Below are positions 1 through 8,562 of a stretch of 64,000 bases of DNA, piece after piece. The stretch comes from Aquisalibacillus elongatus. GTDB taxonomy: Bacteria > Bacillota > Bacilli > Bacillales > Alkalibacillaceae. The stretch lies in contig NZ_RKRF01000011.1 in assembly GCF_003843875.1 (NCBI RefSeq), positions 1-64,000 of the forward strand. Direction: 5' to 3'. A model generated the notes under the pieces. That model searched no databases, had not been told where the DNA came from, and saw nothing but the letters and a program-made list of their open reading frames with translations. How positions within the stretch are numbered: the stretch's first letter is position 1; each line of letters begins with the position of its first letter. A program made the position numbers and the translations under genes.

Positions 1-6
1 ATTAAA

Positions 7-53
7 ATTGGCTGGTTTATGTCCAGTTAAATACCGAACTCAAACCAGCCAAT
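7..53 (-). terminator. Inverted repeat, probable terminator after the DsbA-family gene
   Basis: Perfect 12-bp arms (ATTGGCTGGTTT at 7-18 and AAACCAGCCAAT at 42-53) with a 23-nt loop. On the minus strand the second arm is followed by TTTAAT. It lies about 57 nt past the stop of the minus-strand DsbA-like gene, so it probably ends that transcript. The loop is long for a classical intrinsic terminator. Confidence 0.55.
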
Positions 54-109
54 CAGCTGCATAATTAAAACTCTAACTTTTTGGGGTCACCACCCACCGG
101 GGAGTTTCC

Positions 110-820
110 TTATGTTCCGCATGAATCATCATCGCAGTATTCTGTATTTGAGCTTTTGTTTAGTACTTGAATCTTTGGTTTTTGTTGTTCTTCTTCATGC
201 ACTTTATTTAATACATCTAAGAACACATCTGTCGGCTGTGCGCCTGAGACGGCATATTTTTCGTTAAAAACAAAAAACGGTACTCCTTGTACACCTAATT
301 GACCCGCTTCTTGTTGATCATTTACAACATCTCGTTTGTACTTAACCGTTTCTAAAATTTCAAGTGATTCCTCACGATTAAGTCCAACTTCTTCAGCTAA
401 AACGGCCAATACGTCTTGGTCGCCTACATTTTTACCCTCTGTAAAATAGGCCTGCATGAGGCGTTCCATCATGTCATACATTTTTCCTTGCTGGTCTGCA
501 AAATGACTTAACCGATGGGCATCTTCCGTATTAGTTGGAATGACGTCGTCAAAATTAAACTCCAACCCAACTTCCTTGGCCTGCTCAGCCATCTGATCAT
601 TCATGCGCTTTCCTTCTTCGTATGACATGCCGTATTTATTGGCGAGCATTTCATGAATATCTTCGTTTGTATTTTTCTTAGCTGTTGGGTCCAACTGAAA
701 ACTTCTAAACTGTAGTTGAACCTCATCTGAATGGTCAAATTGCTCCATAGCATGTTCTAATCGTTTTTTTCCGATATAACAAAACGGGCATACGACATCT
801 GACCAGATTTCAATCTTCAT
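110..820 (-). CDS. DsbA family (FrnE-like) thiol oxidoreductase
   Basis: A 236-aa cytosolic thioredoxin-fold protein with a helical insertion, as in the FrnE/DsbA-like family. The redox motif C11-P-F-C14 follows the first beta strand, and a VPFF segment near residue 180 supplies the usual cis-proline. No signal peptide is visible, so it acts inside the cell, probably as a thiol-disulfide exchanger or isomerase. The C-terminus has two further cysteines (C-D-D-D-S-C), which could form a second redox or metal site. The start follows GGAGG at about 9 nt. Its natural substrate cannot be read from sequence; the family call is firm. Confidence 0.92.
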   Translation of the reverse strand: MKIEIWSDVVCPFCYIGKKRLEHAMEQFDHSDEVQLQFRSFQLDPTAKKNTNEDIHEMLANKYGMSYEEGKRMNDQMAEQAKEVGLEFNFDDVIPTNTEDAHRLSHFADQQGKMYDMMERLMQAYFTEGKNVGDQDVLAVLAEEVGLNREESLEILETVKYKRDVVNDQQEAGQLGVQGVPFFVFNEKYAVSGAQPTDVFLDVLNKVHEEEQQKPKIQVLNKSSNTEYCDDDSCGT

Positions 821-852
821 AAATCTATGACCTCCATCATTTCTTATCGATG

Positions 853-999
853 TTATTTACTATTTATATGTCGTGTTTCGCTCTCCTCTAGGTTTAACTC
901 TTCTTTTCTCACTGCAAAAAGTTTTCTAAGACCTTTATACAGCAGGAATGCGGCTACACCAATAGCTATAAGAGATACTACATAAAATATAATATTCAC
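853..999 (-). CDS. Small single-pass membrane protein (48 aa)
   Basis: A short gene starting with GTG and preceded by a GGGGTGA ribosome binding site. The first about 22 residues are one hydrophobic segment (IIFYVVSLIAIGVAAFLLY), followed by a basic stretch (KGLRKLFAVRKEE) and an acidic tail, so an N-out/C-in anchor is predicted. It sits between the DsbA-like gene and the DUF779 gene, all on the minus strand. I do not recognise a family. The layout resembles the 55-aa protein at 11701-11868. The good ribosome binding site and clean hydrophobicity support a real gene. Confidence 0.6.
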   Translation of the reverse strand: MNIIFYVVSLIAIGVAAFLLYKGLRKLFAVRKEELNLEESETRHINSK

Positions 1000-1102
1000 C
1001 GCAAATCACCCCATTATAACCTTATTCACTATATTTTACGTTTGTTCACAATCAATTGCAAAACAATCGACTTCACTTGGTGACTTAGAGGCTGAGTGTC
1101 AC

Positions 1103-1153
1103 TTTCAGACCTTTATACAGTGCATTTAGACCCTTTCTCAGACGTTTCAGACC
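1103..1153. repeat. 21-bp-period intergenic repeat array C (word TTTCAGACC)
   Basis: TTTCAGACC or close variants begin at 1103, 1124 and 1145, exactly 21 bp apart; the middle copy reads ATTTAGACC. The same word, inverted (GGTCTGAAA), occurs in the arrays near 12.1, 50.2 and 59.0 kb. It lies just past the terminator of the DUF779 gene. Confidence 0.7.
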
Positions 1154-1224
1154 AAGTTTTATATAATAGTTATAAATTCGTTTTTTTAGAATTTTTTCTT
1201 CCTTTCATAGCTTTTCCAAAAGAA

Positions 1225-1256
1225 AAACTGGCTAGAAAATTAATTCTAGCCAGTTT
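1225..1256 (-). terminator. Rho-independent terminator of the aldehyde dehydrogenase/DUF779 operon
   Basis: Perfect 13-bp stem (AAACTGGCTAGAA / TTCTAGCCAGTTT) with a 6-nt loop, followed on the minus strand by a T-rich run. The stem overlaps the stop codon of the DUF779 gene. Confidence 0.85.
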
Positions 1257-1611
1257 AAGACTGAAGTTCTTGGTACTCTTCATTGGTAAAAGCTCTTGAT
1301 TTTGTTAAAAAGCGTTTGCCTTCTACACCTTCTAGTGAAAACATTCCACCACGGCCGTCTACCACATCAATGATGAGCTGTGTGTGCTTCCAATACTCGA
1401 ATTGGTTGCGATGGATATAAAATGGCGCGTCGCCAATCTTACCAAGGTAAACATCTTGATCACCTATTATGAGGTCTCCATCTGGATAGCACATCGGCGA
1501 GCTACCATCACAACAGCCACCTGATTGATGAAACATGATCGGACCGTGTTTTTGCTTCAGTAGCTCAACTAGCTCCAAAGCGGCATCTGTTGCTGTGACG
1601 CGTTCGACCAT
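1255..1611 (-). CDS. DUF779 protein, aldehyde dehydrogenase partner
   Basis: A DUF779-family protein of about 118 aa. These proteins are commonly encoded next to acetaldehyde-type dehydrogenases, as here. The cysteine-rich segment HQSGGCCDGSSPMC in the first third looks suited to metal or redox chemistry, but no biochemical role is established that I know of. The ATG at 1611 is chosen because AAAGGTG sits about 9 nt upstream. Two earlier in-frame ATGs (1617, 1620) and a GTG at 1623 crowd or overlap that site. The gene follows the dehydrogenase by about 50 nt and ends in a strong terminator, so the two form an operon. Confidence 0.85.
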   Translation of the reverse strand: MVERVTATDAALELVELLKQKHGPIMFHQSGGCCDGSSPMCYPDGDLIIGDQDVYLGKIGDAPFYIHRNQFEYWKHTQLIIDVVDGRGGMFSLEGVEGKRFLTKSRAFTNEEYQELQS

Positions 1612-1662
1612 GAACATCATCACCTTTCAATTAGGTTACTCTATTATATGCAAAAATTCATT

Positions 1663-3183
1663 TTAGAAGAATCCTAATTTTTGCGGGCTGTAGCTGACGA
1701 GCATGTTTTTCGTTTGTTGATAGTGGTTGAGCATCATCTTATGATTTTCACGACCAACACCTGACATTTTATAACCACCGAATGCAGCATGAGCAGGGTA
1801 GTCGTGGTAGCAGTTCGTCCAGACGCGTCCTGCTTTAATGCCACGACCGAATCGATAAGCTTTATTAATGTCACGTGTCCAAACACCAGCACCTAATCCA
1901 TATAATGTATCGTTCGCAATTTCTAACGCTTCAGCATCATCTTTAAACGTTGTCACAGACAATACCGGGCCGAAAATTTCTTCCTGGAAAATGCGCATAT
2001 TGTTATGCCCTTTAAAGACGGTCGGCTGAACGTAGTAGCCATCTTGGAATTCACCGTCTTTTACATTTTGTTCACCACCGATTAGGCATTCCGCACCTTC
2101 TTGTTTTCCAATATCTAAATACGATAAAATTTTCTCTAATTGTTCACTAGATGCTTGAGCACCCATCATTGTGTTCGGGTCAAGTGGGTTACCTGTTGCA
2201 ATCGCTTTTACTCGTTCTAATGCGCGCTCCATGAACTCGTCATAAATATCCTCATGAATCAACGCACGCGACGGGCACGTACATACTTCGCCCTGGTTGA
2301 GCGCGAACATGACAAGACCTTCAATCGCTTTATCTAAAAAGTCATCGTCTTCTGCCATGACATCTTTGAAGAAAATATTTGGCGATTTTCCACCTAACTC
2401 CAGTGTGACAGGGATTAAGTTTTGTGAAGCGTACTGCATAATCAGGCGTCCGGTTGTTGTTTCACCTGTGAAAGCGACTTTGTCTACACGTGGGTTTTGC
2501 GCAAGTGGTTTACCTGTTTCTAAACCAAAACCATTCACAATATTAACTACACCTGCTGGAATTAGATCTTCTATTAACTCCATTAAAACGAGAATTGAAG
2601 ATGGCGTTTGTTCAGCTGGCTTTAAAATGACACAGTTACCTGTCGCTAAAGCAGGCGCTAGCTTCCATGTGGCCATAAGTAATGGGAAGTTCCACGGAAT
2701 AATTTGTCCGACAACCCCAATTGGCTCGTTAAAATGATAAGCGACCGTGTCGTTATTAATCTCACCGATCGACCCTTCCTGCGCACGAATCGCACCTGCG
2801 AAATAACGGAAATGATCCACCGCTAACGGCAGGTCCGCGTTTAAAGTTTCACGAACGGACTTCCCGTTTTCCCATGTTTCAGCCACGGCAAGCATTTCTA
2901 AATTTTCCTCAATGCGGTCGGCAATTTTGTTTAACATATTTGCTCGTTCCGCAACTGATGTCGTACCCCACTCAACTTTTACCTCATGCGCAGCATCTAG
3001 CGCAAGTTCGATGTCTTCTTTCGTAGAACGCGGAATCTCACAAAAAGGCTTACCAGTTACAGGCGTCACATTGTCAAAGTACTCACCATTCACTGGCGGC
3101 GTCCACTCACCTCCAATATAGTTCTCATAACGATCCTTAAAGTTTATAACAGCTCCATCTGTGTTAGGAAATGCATACGTCAT
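1663..3183 (-). CDS. NAD-dependent aldehyde dehydrogenase, acetaldehyde type
   Basis: A full-length aldehyde dehydrogenase of 506 aa from the preferred start. It has the PWNFP nucleotide-fold motif, the Glu motif [12 protein letters not shown] and the catalytic cysteine in [11 protein letters not shown] about residue 300. Overall it resembles the AcoD/ExaC acetaldehyde dehydrogenases that oxidise aldehydes to acids with NAD(P). The start at 3183 is the second ATG after AAAGGAGG, giving 7-nt spacing; an ATG two codons upstream leaves only one base. It is co-oriented with the DUF779 gene downstream. The exact substrate is inferred from family and gene pairing. Confidence 0.92.
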   Translation of the reverse strand: MTYAFPNTDGAVINFKDRYENYIGGEWTPPVNGEYFDNVTPVTGKPFCEIPRSTKEDIELALDAAHEVKVEWGTTSVAERANMLNKIADRIEENLEMLAVAETWENGKSVRETLNADLPLAVDHFRYFAGAIRAQEGSIGEINNDTVAYHFNEPIGVVGQIIPWNFPLLMATWKLAPALATGNCVILKPAEQTPSSILVLMELIEDLIPAGVVNIVNGFGLETGKPLAQNPRVDKVAFTGETTTGRLIMQYASQNLIPVTLELGGKSPNIFFKDVMAEDDDFLDKAIEGLVMFALNQGEVCTCPSRALIHEDIYDEFMERALERVKAIATGNPLDPNTMMGAQASSEQLEKILSYLDIGKQEGAECLIGGEQNVKDGEFQDGYYVQPTVFKGHNNMRIFQEEIFGPVLSVTTFKDDAEALEIANDTLYGLGAGVWTRDINKAYRFGRGIKAGRVWTNCYHDYPAHAAFGGYKMSGVGRENHKMMLNHYQQTKNMLVSYSPQKLGFF

Positions 3184-3279
3184 CGTCATACCTCCTTTAA
3201 AAATTAAAGACAACTTGTCCTCACTAACACTCTATGAGTCTAGTGGACGAGATATGATAGAAGGTTTAACCTTGGCTTA

Positions 3280-3394
3280 TTTATGCGCTAGGTTTTTCAA
3301 TTTATGCGCTACTTTTCGCCATTTATGCGCTTCGAATTTTGTCGAACGGTACCTTTTTCCAAATTTATGCGCCCTTTTGAAGGTGTTTATGCGC
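3280..3394. repeat. 21-bp-period intergenic repeat array A (word TTTATGCGC)
   Basis: TTTATGCGC begins at 3280, 3301, 3322, 3364 and 3386. The steps are 21, 21, 42 and 22 bp, so a sixth slot at 3343 is occupied by CGAACGGTA instead. That slot belongs to a dyad core, TTCGAATTTTGTCGAA (3331-3346). The array lies just beyond the terminator of the redoxin gene. It is a clear paralogue of the array at 25548-25662, which has the same six slots and the same core. Confidence 0.88.
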
Positions 3395-3406
3395 TCTTTT
3401 TAACGA

Positions 3407-3441
3407 AAAAAAGGCCGTGAGCAGTCTCACGAGCCTTTTTT
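3407..3441 (-). terminator. Rho-independent terminator after the redoxin gene
   Basis: GTGAG/CTCAC stem with a 4-nt loop extended by GGC/GCC and an A-run/T-run pair. It overlaps the stop region of the minus-strand redoxin gene and has a T-tract on the minus strand. Confidence 0.8.
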
Positions 3442-3978
3442 AATCACAGAAAATATATCTCTAAGTTTCGCATGGTATTCGGGTGATTGGTCTAGATGCT
3501 TCCAAAGGAGTTTGCCTTGTTCATCAAAGATCAATGTGCCGCCTTGGATATAAACATCCTGCGTGGCCATTGATTTTTTCACGAAATCGGCTTGTTGTTT
3601 ATCCTTTGGGATAAAATTTTTGACCTTACGGAACACGACACCTAACAACGCTTTTGTTAACAACTTAAGCTTAGGTGCAGTTTTGACCCCGACGCCTTTA
3701 AAGGACGTTCGAGCTGGGTCGCCGACAATATCGAACGGAAACGGTCCAAAGGCATCTAAGAATTGTTTAATAAATGATGCATTCGAAGGTGCTACAGCGA
3801 CAATCTGGTAACCTTCCTTCTGAATATCATCGTACTGCTCACGCAACTGCGCGAGATATTCTCGGCAAAGCGGTCAACCAAGATGGCGCGAGAATACTAG
3901 AATCGTCTTTTGGTTGTTCAGTAGGTCGTTTAAAGTTTTGTTCCCATTTTGTGTTTCCACTTCATAATTAAGATCCAT
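3427..3978 (-). CDS. Peroxiredoxin-like AhpC/TSA protein; in-frame TGA at the catalytic position, candidate selenoprotein
   Basis: From the ATG at 3978 the frame reads M-D-L-N-Y-E, reaches RHLG, meets TGA at 3874-3876 (codon 35) and continues as PLCREYLAQL to a normal end, 183 codons in all. In AhpC/TSA_2 (SelU/SelL-like) redoxins this position is the catalytic cysteine of RHLGCPxCRE, so reading TGA as selenocysteine gives a U-P-L-C motif. A 7-bp hairpin with loop AGTT begins 18 nt after the TGA, as a bacterial SECIS would. The start overlaps the upstream efflux gene by 11 nt, implying translational coupling. The 139-aa stretch from 3846 alone would lack the active site. The alternatives are a nonsense pseudogene or a sequencing error; no Sec machinery is in the window. 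Confidence 0.72.
3838..3855 (-). promoter_or_regulatory. Candidate bacterial SECIS hairpin
   Basis: On the minus strand CTCGCGC-AGTT-GCGTGAG folds into a 7-bp stem (one G-T pair) with a 4-nt loop. It starts 18 nt after the in-frame TGA, and the second loop base is G, 27 nt from the TGA. Known bacterial SECIS elements lie within roughly 16-37 nt of the UGA and carry an early loop G. The match is to geometry only and is not proof. Confidence 0.55.
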
Positions 3979-5167
3979 GTGCCACATCCCCTTTCCTTCC
4001 TAGTACTATATAACTTACCACAAGTAATGTCTGGCTTACGAGGATTATGACTGATAGTGGCAAAATTGTACTTGTGCCGAACAAGCCTACAATTGGTGCA
4101 ACTGAACCGCCAAAGATAAACTGAAATAAACCTAGTAATGCAGAAGCACTTCCTGCATTACGATCCTGCGTTTGCATGGCTAAGGATAAGCTAGTTGGAT
4201 TAATCAGACCTGTGCTGGATGTAATAAAGAATAGTCCGATGATCACCATTACAAGGCCGCCGTTTAAAACAGATGCTAGCACTAATATTGTGCCTCCAGT
4301 TAAAGCCACGATCATTCCTGCTATCAACAGGTTTTCCTCTGAAAATTGACCAGAGAAACGGCCGACGACTTGACTCATGGATATAAACCCTAGCGCATTC
4401 AGTCCAAATACCATGGCATACGCTTGTGGGGACAAACTAAAAATATCCTGCAAAATAAACGAAGACCCTGAAATGTATGCGAACATCGCCGCGGCCGCAA
4501 AGCCTTGGACTAACGCAAAACTCATGTATCTGCGGTGTTTCGTTAAGGATGCAAAAATATTAAACGTCGTCTTAAGCCCACCATCCGACCGCTCTTCATG
4601 TGGTAGTGATTCTTTTAACCTAAAAATTGCGAGTGCAACTAATAATGTTCCGATGATAGATAAAATCGCGAACAGTCCACGCCAGCTTGTGAAAAGCAGA
4701 ATTTGTCCGCCAATCATTGGGGCCAAAATTGGCGCAAGACCCATAACGAGCACTAATAATGAGAACATTTTCGTCAGTTCTGTACCTGTATATAAATCAC
4801 GAATAATTGAGCGGGAAATCACAATACCACCTGCGCCCGAGAACCCTTGAATGAACCGTGCTGCAATTAAAACCCAAACATTAGGCGCAACTGCACAAAT
4901 AATGGACGCGACAACATAAATCGCGATTGATATAGTGAGTGGCTTTTTCCGACCGAAAACATCACTTAAAGCCCCCATCGTCAGCTGTCCAAACGCAATA
5001 CCAAGCAACGTTGTCGTCAGACTGAGCTGAATGAGCGACGCCGGGCTCTCTAAGTCGTTGGATAACTCCGGGAATGCTGGTAAATATAAATCTATCGTTA
5101 ATGGCACGAGCGCTGTGAATGCCCCGAGCATCAATAATAATTTCCAATGCGAGAATCTAGATGACAT
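3968..5167 (-). CDS. Bcr/CflA-family MFS drug efflux transporter
   Basis: A 399-aa membrane protein with 12 predicted hydrophobic segments and the DHA1/Bcr-CflA layout: TIDLYLPAFPEL near the N-terminus, the motif-A loop GALSDVFGRKKP, and RFIQGFSGAGG in the fourth segment. It should export drugs or small metabolites by proton antiport. The ATG at 5167 follows GAGAGGTG with proper spacing; an upstream GTG is part of that binding site. The last 11 nt overlap the start of the redoxin gene, so the two are co-translated. The substrate is unknown. Confidence 0.9.
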   Translation of the reverse strand: MSSRFSHWKLLLMLGAFTALVPLTIDLYLPAFPELSNDLESPASLIQLSLTTTLLGIAFGQLTMGALSDVFGRKKPLTISIAIYVVASIICAVAPNVWVLIAARFIQGFSGAGGIVISRSIIRDLYTGTELTKMFSLLVLVMGLAPILAPMIGGQILLFTSWRGLFAILSIIGTLLVALAIFRLKESLPHEERSDGGLKTTFNIFASLTKHRRYMSFALVQGFAAAAMFAYISGSSFILQDIFSLSPQAYAMVFGLNALGFISMSQVVGRFSGQFSEENLLIAGMIVALTGGTILVLASVLNGGLVMVIIGLFFITSSTGLINPTSLSLAMQTQDRNAGSASALLGLFQFIFGGSVAPIVGLFGTSTILPLSVIILVSQTLLVVSYIVLGRKGDVAHGS

Positions 5168-5336
5168 CAATAACACCTCTCCCTAATTGTCACAACGCCT
5201 ATCGTATAACAAAATGTTGAATATGAAAAGTTATCAATCTGTTGAAGAATTTATTGCATTAAGTGAAACTTTATTTAATAGGTATTCGTATATAATAAGT
5301 TGTAGTGTATATGAGTTTATTAAGGGGGAGAGCGTG

Positions 5337-6269
5337 TTGAATAAAGTATTAAGTGTTGAAAATTTACAGAAGTCTTTTAAGAACGCTAAAGTGTTAAAAG
5401 ACATTTCCTTCGACGTTCGCGAAGGCGAAATCATGGCAATCTTAGGTCCTAATGGTGCCGGGAAGTCCACGACCATCCGCAACATTATGGGCATTATGTA
5501 TCCAGATGAAGGATCTGTTACCTTCCATAACCATAATGGCAATGAAATTCCGCGTTATAAAATCGGTTACTTGCCAGAAGAACGTGGACTTTATAAAAAT
5601 GTGAAAGTGATGGATATTTTGCTATACTTCGCGGACTTAAAAGACTACCCGAAGGAAAAAGCAAAACAACGTGCATTAGATTATTTAAAGAAATTTGATT
5701 TAGAAGGTAAGGAGAACTCACCAGTTGAGGAGCTTTCGAAAGGTCAAGGGCAAAAGATTCAGTTCATCGGCTCAATCATTCATGAGCCTGAACTTCTCAT
5801 TTTAGATGAACCTTTCTCAGGGCTAGACCCAGTCAGTCAGGAAGTTTTTAAAAATGAAATTAAACAGCTCGCTAAAAATGGAACGTCTATTTTACTGAGC
5901 TCACACCAGATGAATTTAGTTGAAGAGATGTGTGATCGTCTGTTCATGATCAATCGTGGTGAGAAAGTCATTTACGGTTTAATGGACGATGTGAAGAAAG
6001 AATACGCGAACTTTAAATGTACGATTCGTGGAAAAAATGAGCAATCAACACTCGAAAGCCTGCCTGAAGTAACGCGTGTGGAGCAGAGTGATGAGATCTC
6101 TATTTTATATTTGACTCAAGAAGTCGAAGTGACAAAGTGGCTATCTCAGCTGCCGGAAACGCTTGACGTTCAGGAGCTTTCCGTCGACCGCGTGTCGTTA
6201 CACGAAATTTTTGTTGATATTGCGACAGACCAAACTTTAGCTCAGGAAGTAGGTGCTTCAAATGCGTAA
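5337..6269 (+). CDS. natA: ABC transporter ATP-binding protein, NatA type
   Basis: An ATPase subunit of about 310 aa with Walker A GPNGAGKST, signature LSKGQGQ, Walker B LLILDEPFSGLDP and a switch histidine (SSHQMN), followed by the roughly 90-residue C-terminal extension usual in NatA-like exporters. The start is placed at TTG 5337, six nt after GGAG; GTG at 5334 is equally in frame. The frame stays open upstream to 5187, but that stretch is AT-rich with no family similarity. It overlaps the permease gene by 8 nt, so the pair is one operon. NatAB of Bacillus subtilis exports sodium; the ion specificity here is inferred. Confidence 0.88.
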   Translation: MNKVLSVENLQKSFKNAKVLKDISFDVREGEIMAILGPNGAGKSTTIRNIMGIMYPDEGSVTFHNHNGNEIPRYKIGYLPEERGLYKNVKVMDILLYFADLKDYPKEKAKQRALDYLKKFDLEGKENSPVEELSKGQGQKIQFIGSIIHEPELLILDEPFSGLDPVSQEVFKNEIKQLAKNGTSILLSSHQMNLVEEMCDRLFMINRGEKVIYGLMDDVKKEYANFKCTIRGKNEQSTLESLPEVTRVEQSDEISILYLTQEVEVTKWLSQLPETLDVQELSVDRVSLHEIFVDIATDQTLAQEVGASNA

Positions 6270-7500
6270 TAGTTTGAAAGTTGCTCGTTGGGAATTTAAA
6301 CGTAACGTACGAAACAAAACATTTATTATATCCTTGTTTATTACACCTTTAATATTTTTACTTTTTGCATCAGCTCCGACATTACTGAATCACTTAGGAG
6401 ACGATGAAGAGTCTCAGACAACGGTTTACTTAAACGATCAGATTGGAGTTTACGAAGCACTAGAGCCTATGTTTGAAGAAAGCGAGCTCGTGTCATGGGA
6501 TGTTCAGGAAACACCAAATGAGCCGAGTGATATGACCGAAACGATTAGTCAGGCCGATGATGCAGCTTATATTATTTTGAATGAAGAGACACTTGAAACT
6601 GGCACGATCACTTACATGACGAGTGATGATTTGCAAGGTTCGTTTGAAAACCAGTTAGGCGTTTTACAACAACCGATTAAACAAACCCAGCTACAATCAG
6701 CTGGACTTTCACAAGAACAGTTACAGCTTGTTCAGACACCGATTGAATACGAAGCATTTGAGCAAGAAACTTCAGGGGGCACTGTTCCACAAGAAGAAAT
6801 AGGCGGTTTCCCTTATGAATCAGCCATCCCGGCAATTTTTGCAGGATTAGTGCTATTCTCAATTGTCATTTCTGGTATGATGATTTTCCAAAGTGCTTCA
6901 CAAGAGAAGAAGGATAAAGTAGCGGAGATCATTTTATCATCAGTTACAACTAGTGAGTTAATGCAAGGTAAGATTTGGGGTTACTTTAGTTTAGGAATTT
7001 TACAAGTTGCTGTCTGGATTACCATGGCACTTCCAATTGCACTTTGGAGACTAGAAGATGTTCCAGTGCTCGAATATTTATTCGTACCTGAGACATTATT
7101 GCTAACATTTATCGCCGTATTAGGTTACTTATTATTTGCAGCCTTGTTTGTCGGATTAGGTGCGACTATTGAGGATTACTCAACAAGCGGTAACTTCCAG
7201 GGCATGGTGATGATGCTACCATTTTTACCATTTATCTTTATCGGCCCTATTTTCAGCAACCCAGAAGGCATTGTGGCCCAGATTGGAACCTACATTCCAT
7301 TCACGTCACCAGCAGTCCTCATTATGCGCTTATCGATTTTAGATGAGTGGCCTTGGGTTGAGATGCTGATCGGCCTTGCAATTTTAATCGTGAGTATTTG
7401 GATTTTCATGAAACTCGCGGGCAAGATCTTCCAGATTGGAATCTTAATTTATGGCAAAAACGCGACACCACAAGAAATTTGGAAATGGTTGAGAGCTTAA
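6262..7500 (+). CDS. natB: ABC-2 type permease, NatB type
   Basis: A 412-aa membrane subunit. The N-terminal hydrophobic segment after a basic stretch (RWEFKRNVRNK) is followed by a large extracytoplasmic region (about residues 40-185) rich in acidic residues. About five C-terminal membrane spans follow, with the ABC-2 motif QEKKDKVAEIILSSV before the coupling region. This is the NatB/YhaP exporter layout. The ATG at 6262 lies inside the end of natA. The acidic outer domain suits a salt-rich habitat. A shared bidirectional terminator follows. Confidence 0.87.
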   Translation: MRNSLKVARWEFKRNVRNKTFIISLFITPLIFLLFASAPTLLNHLGDDEESQTTVYLNDQIGVYEALEPMFEESELVSWDVQETPNEPSDMTETISQADDAAYIILNEETLETGTITYMTSDDLQGSFENQLGVLQQPIKQTQLQSAGLSQEQLQLVQTPIEYEAFEQETSGGTVPQEEIGGFPYESAIPAIFAGLVLFSIVISGMMIFQSASQEKKDKVAEIILSSVTTSELMQGKIWGYFSLGILQVAVWITMALPIALWRLEDVPVLEYLFVPETLLLTFIAVLGYLLFAALFVGLGATIEDYSTSGNFQGMVMMLPFLPFIFIGPIFSNPEGIVAQIGTYIPFTSPAVLIMRLSILDEWPWVEMLIGLAILIVSIWIFMKLAGKIFQIGILIYGKNATPQEIWKWLRA

Positions 7501-7520
7501 TAGCTTCGATTAGTGCTTAA

Positions 7521-7553
7521 AAAACCGGTTGCCTTTTTCAGGCAACCGGTTTT
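7521..7553. terminator. Bidirectional terminator between natB and the sulfonate-type binding protein gene
   Basis: 13-bp stem (AAAACCGGTTGCC / GGCAACCGGTTTT) with a 7-nt loop and T-runs in both directions, between converging genes. Confidence 0.9.
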
Positions 7554-7557
7554 TGTT

Positions 7558-8544
7558 TTATTCTATAAAGCTTTTATTTACTAATCCTTCTAAATCTTGT
7601 TGTTCATCTAAGAATCCTAAGTCATACGAGGAATCAATGAAGTCTTGTAAAACCTGTTCGTCTACTTCGTAAGAAAACTCGATTCGCTCCCACGCATTAT
7701 CAATCACTGATTTTGAAAGCTCTTGATCTGTAATTTCTTTGATTTTCTTAATAGCGATTTCTTTAGCCTCTTCTGGGTTGTTTTGAATAAATTCAGTTGC
7801 TTTTACATGTGCATCTACAATGTTTTGTACTTTATCAGGGTCATTTTCGGCTAATTCCTGAGATGTAACGAACACTGCTGCAGGAAGCGTCTCGCCATAA
7901 GCAACATCAGGTGTATCCACTAATACTTTACCTGATCCATCCTCTTCAATTACTGATGCCCAAGGCTCTGGAACGGTTGCGGCATCTACTTTTTCAGTTT
8001 CAAACATACTTGCATAAGTCGCAGGTTTCCCTGTTACGTGCTTCATCTCACCATCGACGCGGTCAGATGTTAGGCCATACTCATCTTTCATCATAGCTTC
8101 AAACTGAACATCGTGTGTGCAACCAACGCGAGGCGAGATAAAAGTTTTACCCGCAAGGTCTTCTGGTGTTTCAATACCTGAGTCATTTCGTGCCATGATG
8201 ACGGTACCACCTTTTGAGCCTGCAGCAACAATATGCACCTCTGCTCCACTAGCGAAATGGTTCATCGCAGGTCCTGGTCCTACAAGTCCTCCTTCAATCT
8301 CACCTGTCTCAATCGCTGTCATAAAAGCTGACCCGTCCGGGAAGTATTTGTAATTGACTTCTGTTCCGTCTGGTAATGTTTCAGAATACAAGTCTTTCTC
8401 CTCTGCCACCATACCAGCGACGTGGTTAATATTTGGGAAGTACCCAATTGTAATTTCATCAGAGCCATCAGCAGATGCACTACCGCATGCTGACAACACC
8501 GCTCCTGTTAATAGAATAAAAGCAAACGTTAATAGTTTTTTCAT
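7558..8544 (-). CDS. ABC transporter substrate-binding lipoprotein, sulfonate/nitrate (SsuA/TauA) type
   Basis: A 328-aa lipoprotein. The signal peptide ends in a lipobox at VLSACG, placing it on the outer face of the membrane. The mature part is a periplasmic-binding type 2 fold of the SsuA/TauA/NMT1 class, with IGYFPNINHVAG at the N-terminus and GGLVGPGPAM and VPEPWASV loops. It should deliver an organosulfur or similar anion to the permease encoded just upstream. It is third in the order ATPase-permease-binding protein, 18 nt after the permease. The ligand is not certain; the CymR-like dyad upstream favours sulfur. Confidence 0.85.
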   Translation of the reverse strand: MKKLLTFAFILLTGAVLSACGSASADGSDEITIGYFPNINHVAGMVAEEKDLYSETLPDGTEVNYKYFPDGSAFMTAIETGEIEGGLVGPGPAMNHFASGAEVHIVAAGSKGGTVIMARNDSGIETPEDLAGKTFISPRVGCTHDVQFEAMMKDEYGLTSDRVDGEMKHVTGKPATYASMFETEKVDAATVPEPWASVIEEDGSGKVLVDTPDVAYGETLPAAVFVTSQELAENDPDKVQNIVDAHVKATEFIQNNPEEAKEIAIKKIKEITDQELSKSVIDNAWERIEFSYEVDEQVLQDFIDSSYDLGFLDEQQDLEGLVNKSFIE

Positions 8545-8562
8545 GATTTGAACAATCCCTTC

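Noticed and set aside
3161-3403. Open frame of 80 codons on the plus strand with a repeated LCA-type heptad
   Set aside because: It is the translation of the 21-bp array at 3280-3394 and extends over the aldehyde dehydrogenase start; no ribosome binding site or family. The seven-residue period is a by-product of the DNA period. The similar frame at 25504-25740 is rejected for the same reason.
3427-3846. The redoxin as a complete 139-aa protein from the ATG at 3846
   Set aside because: That product lacks the whole active site and has no ribosome binding site; homology continues upstream through the TGA.
5187-5336. N-terminal extension of the NatA-like ATPase by 50 codons
   Set aside because: The stretch is AT-rich, unlike any ABC ATPase N-terminus, and a GGGGGAG site directly precedes the TTG/GTG start at 5334-5337.
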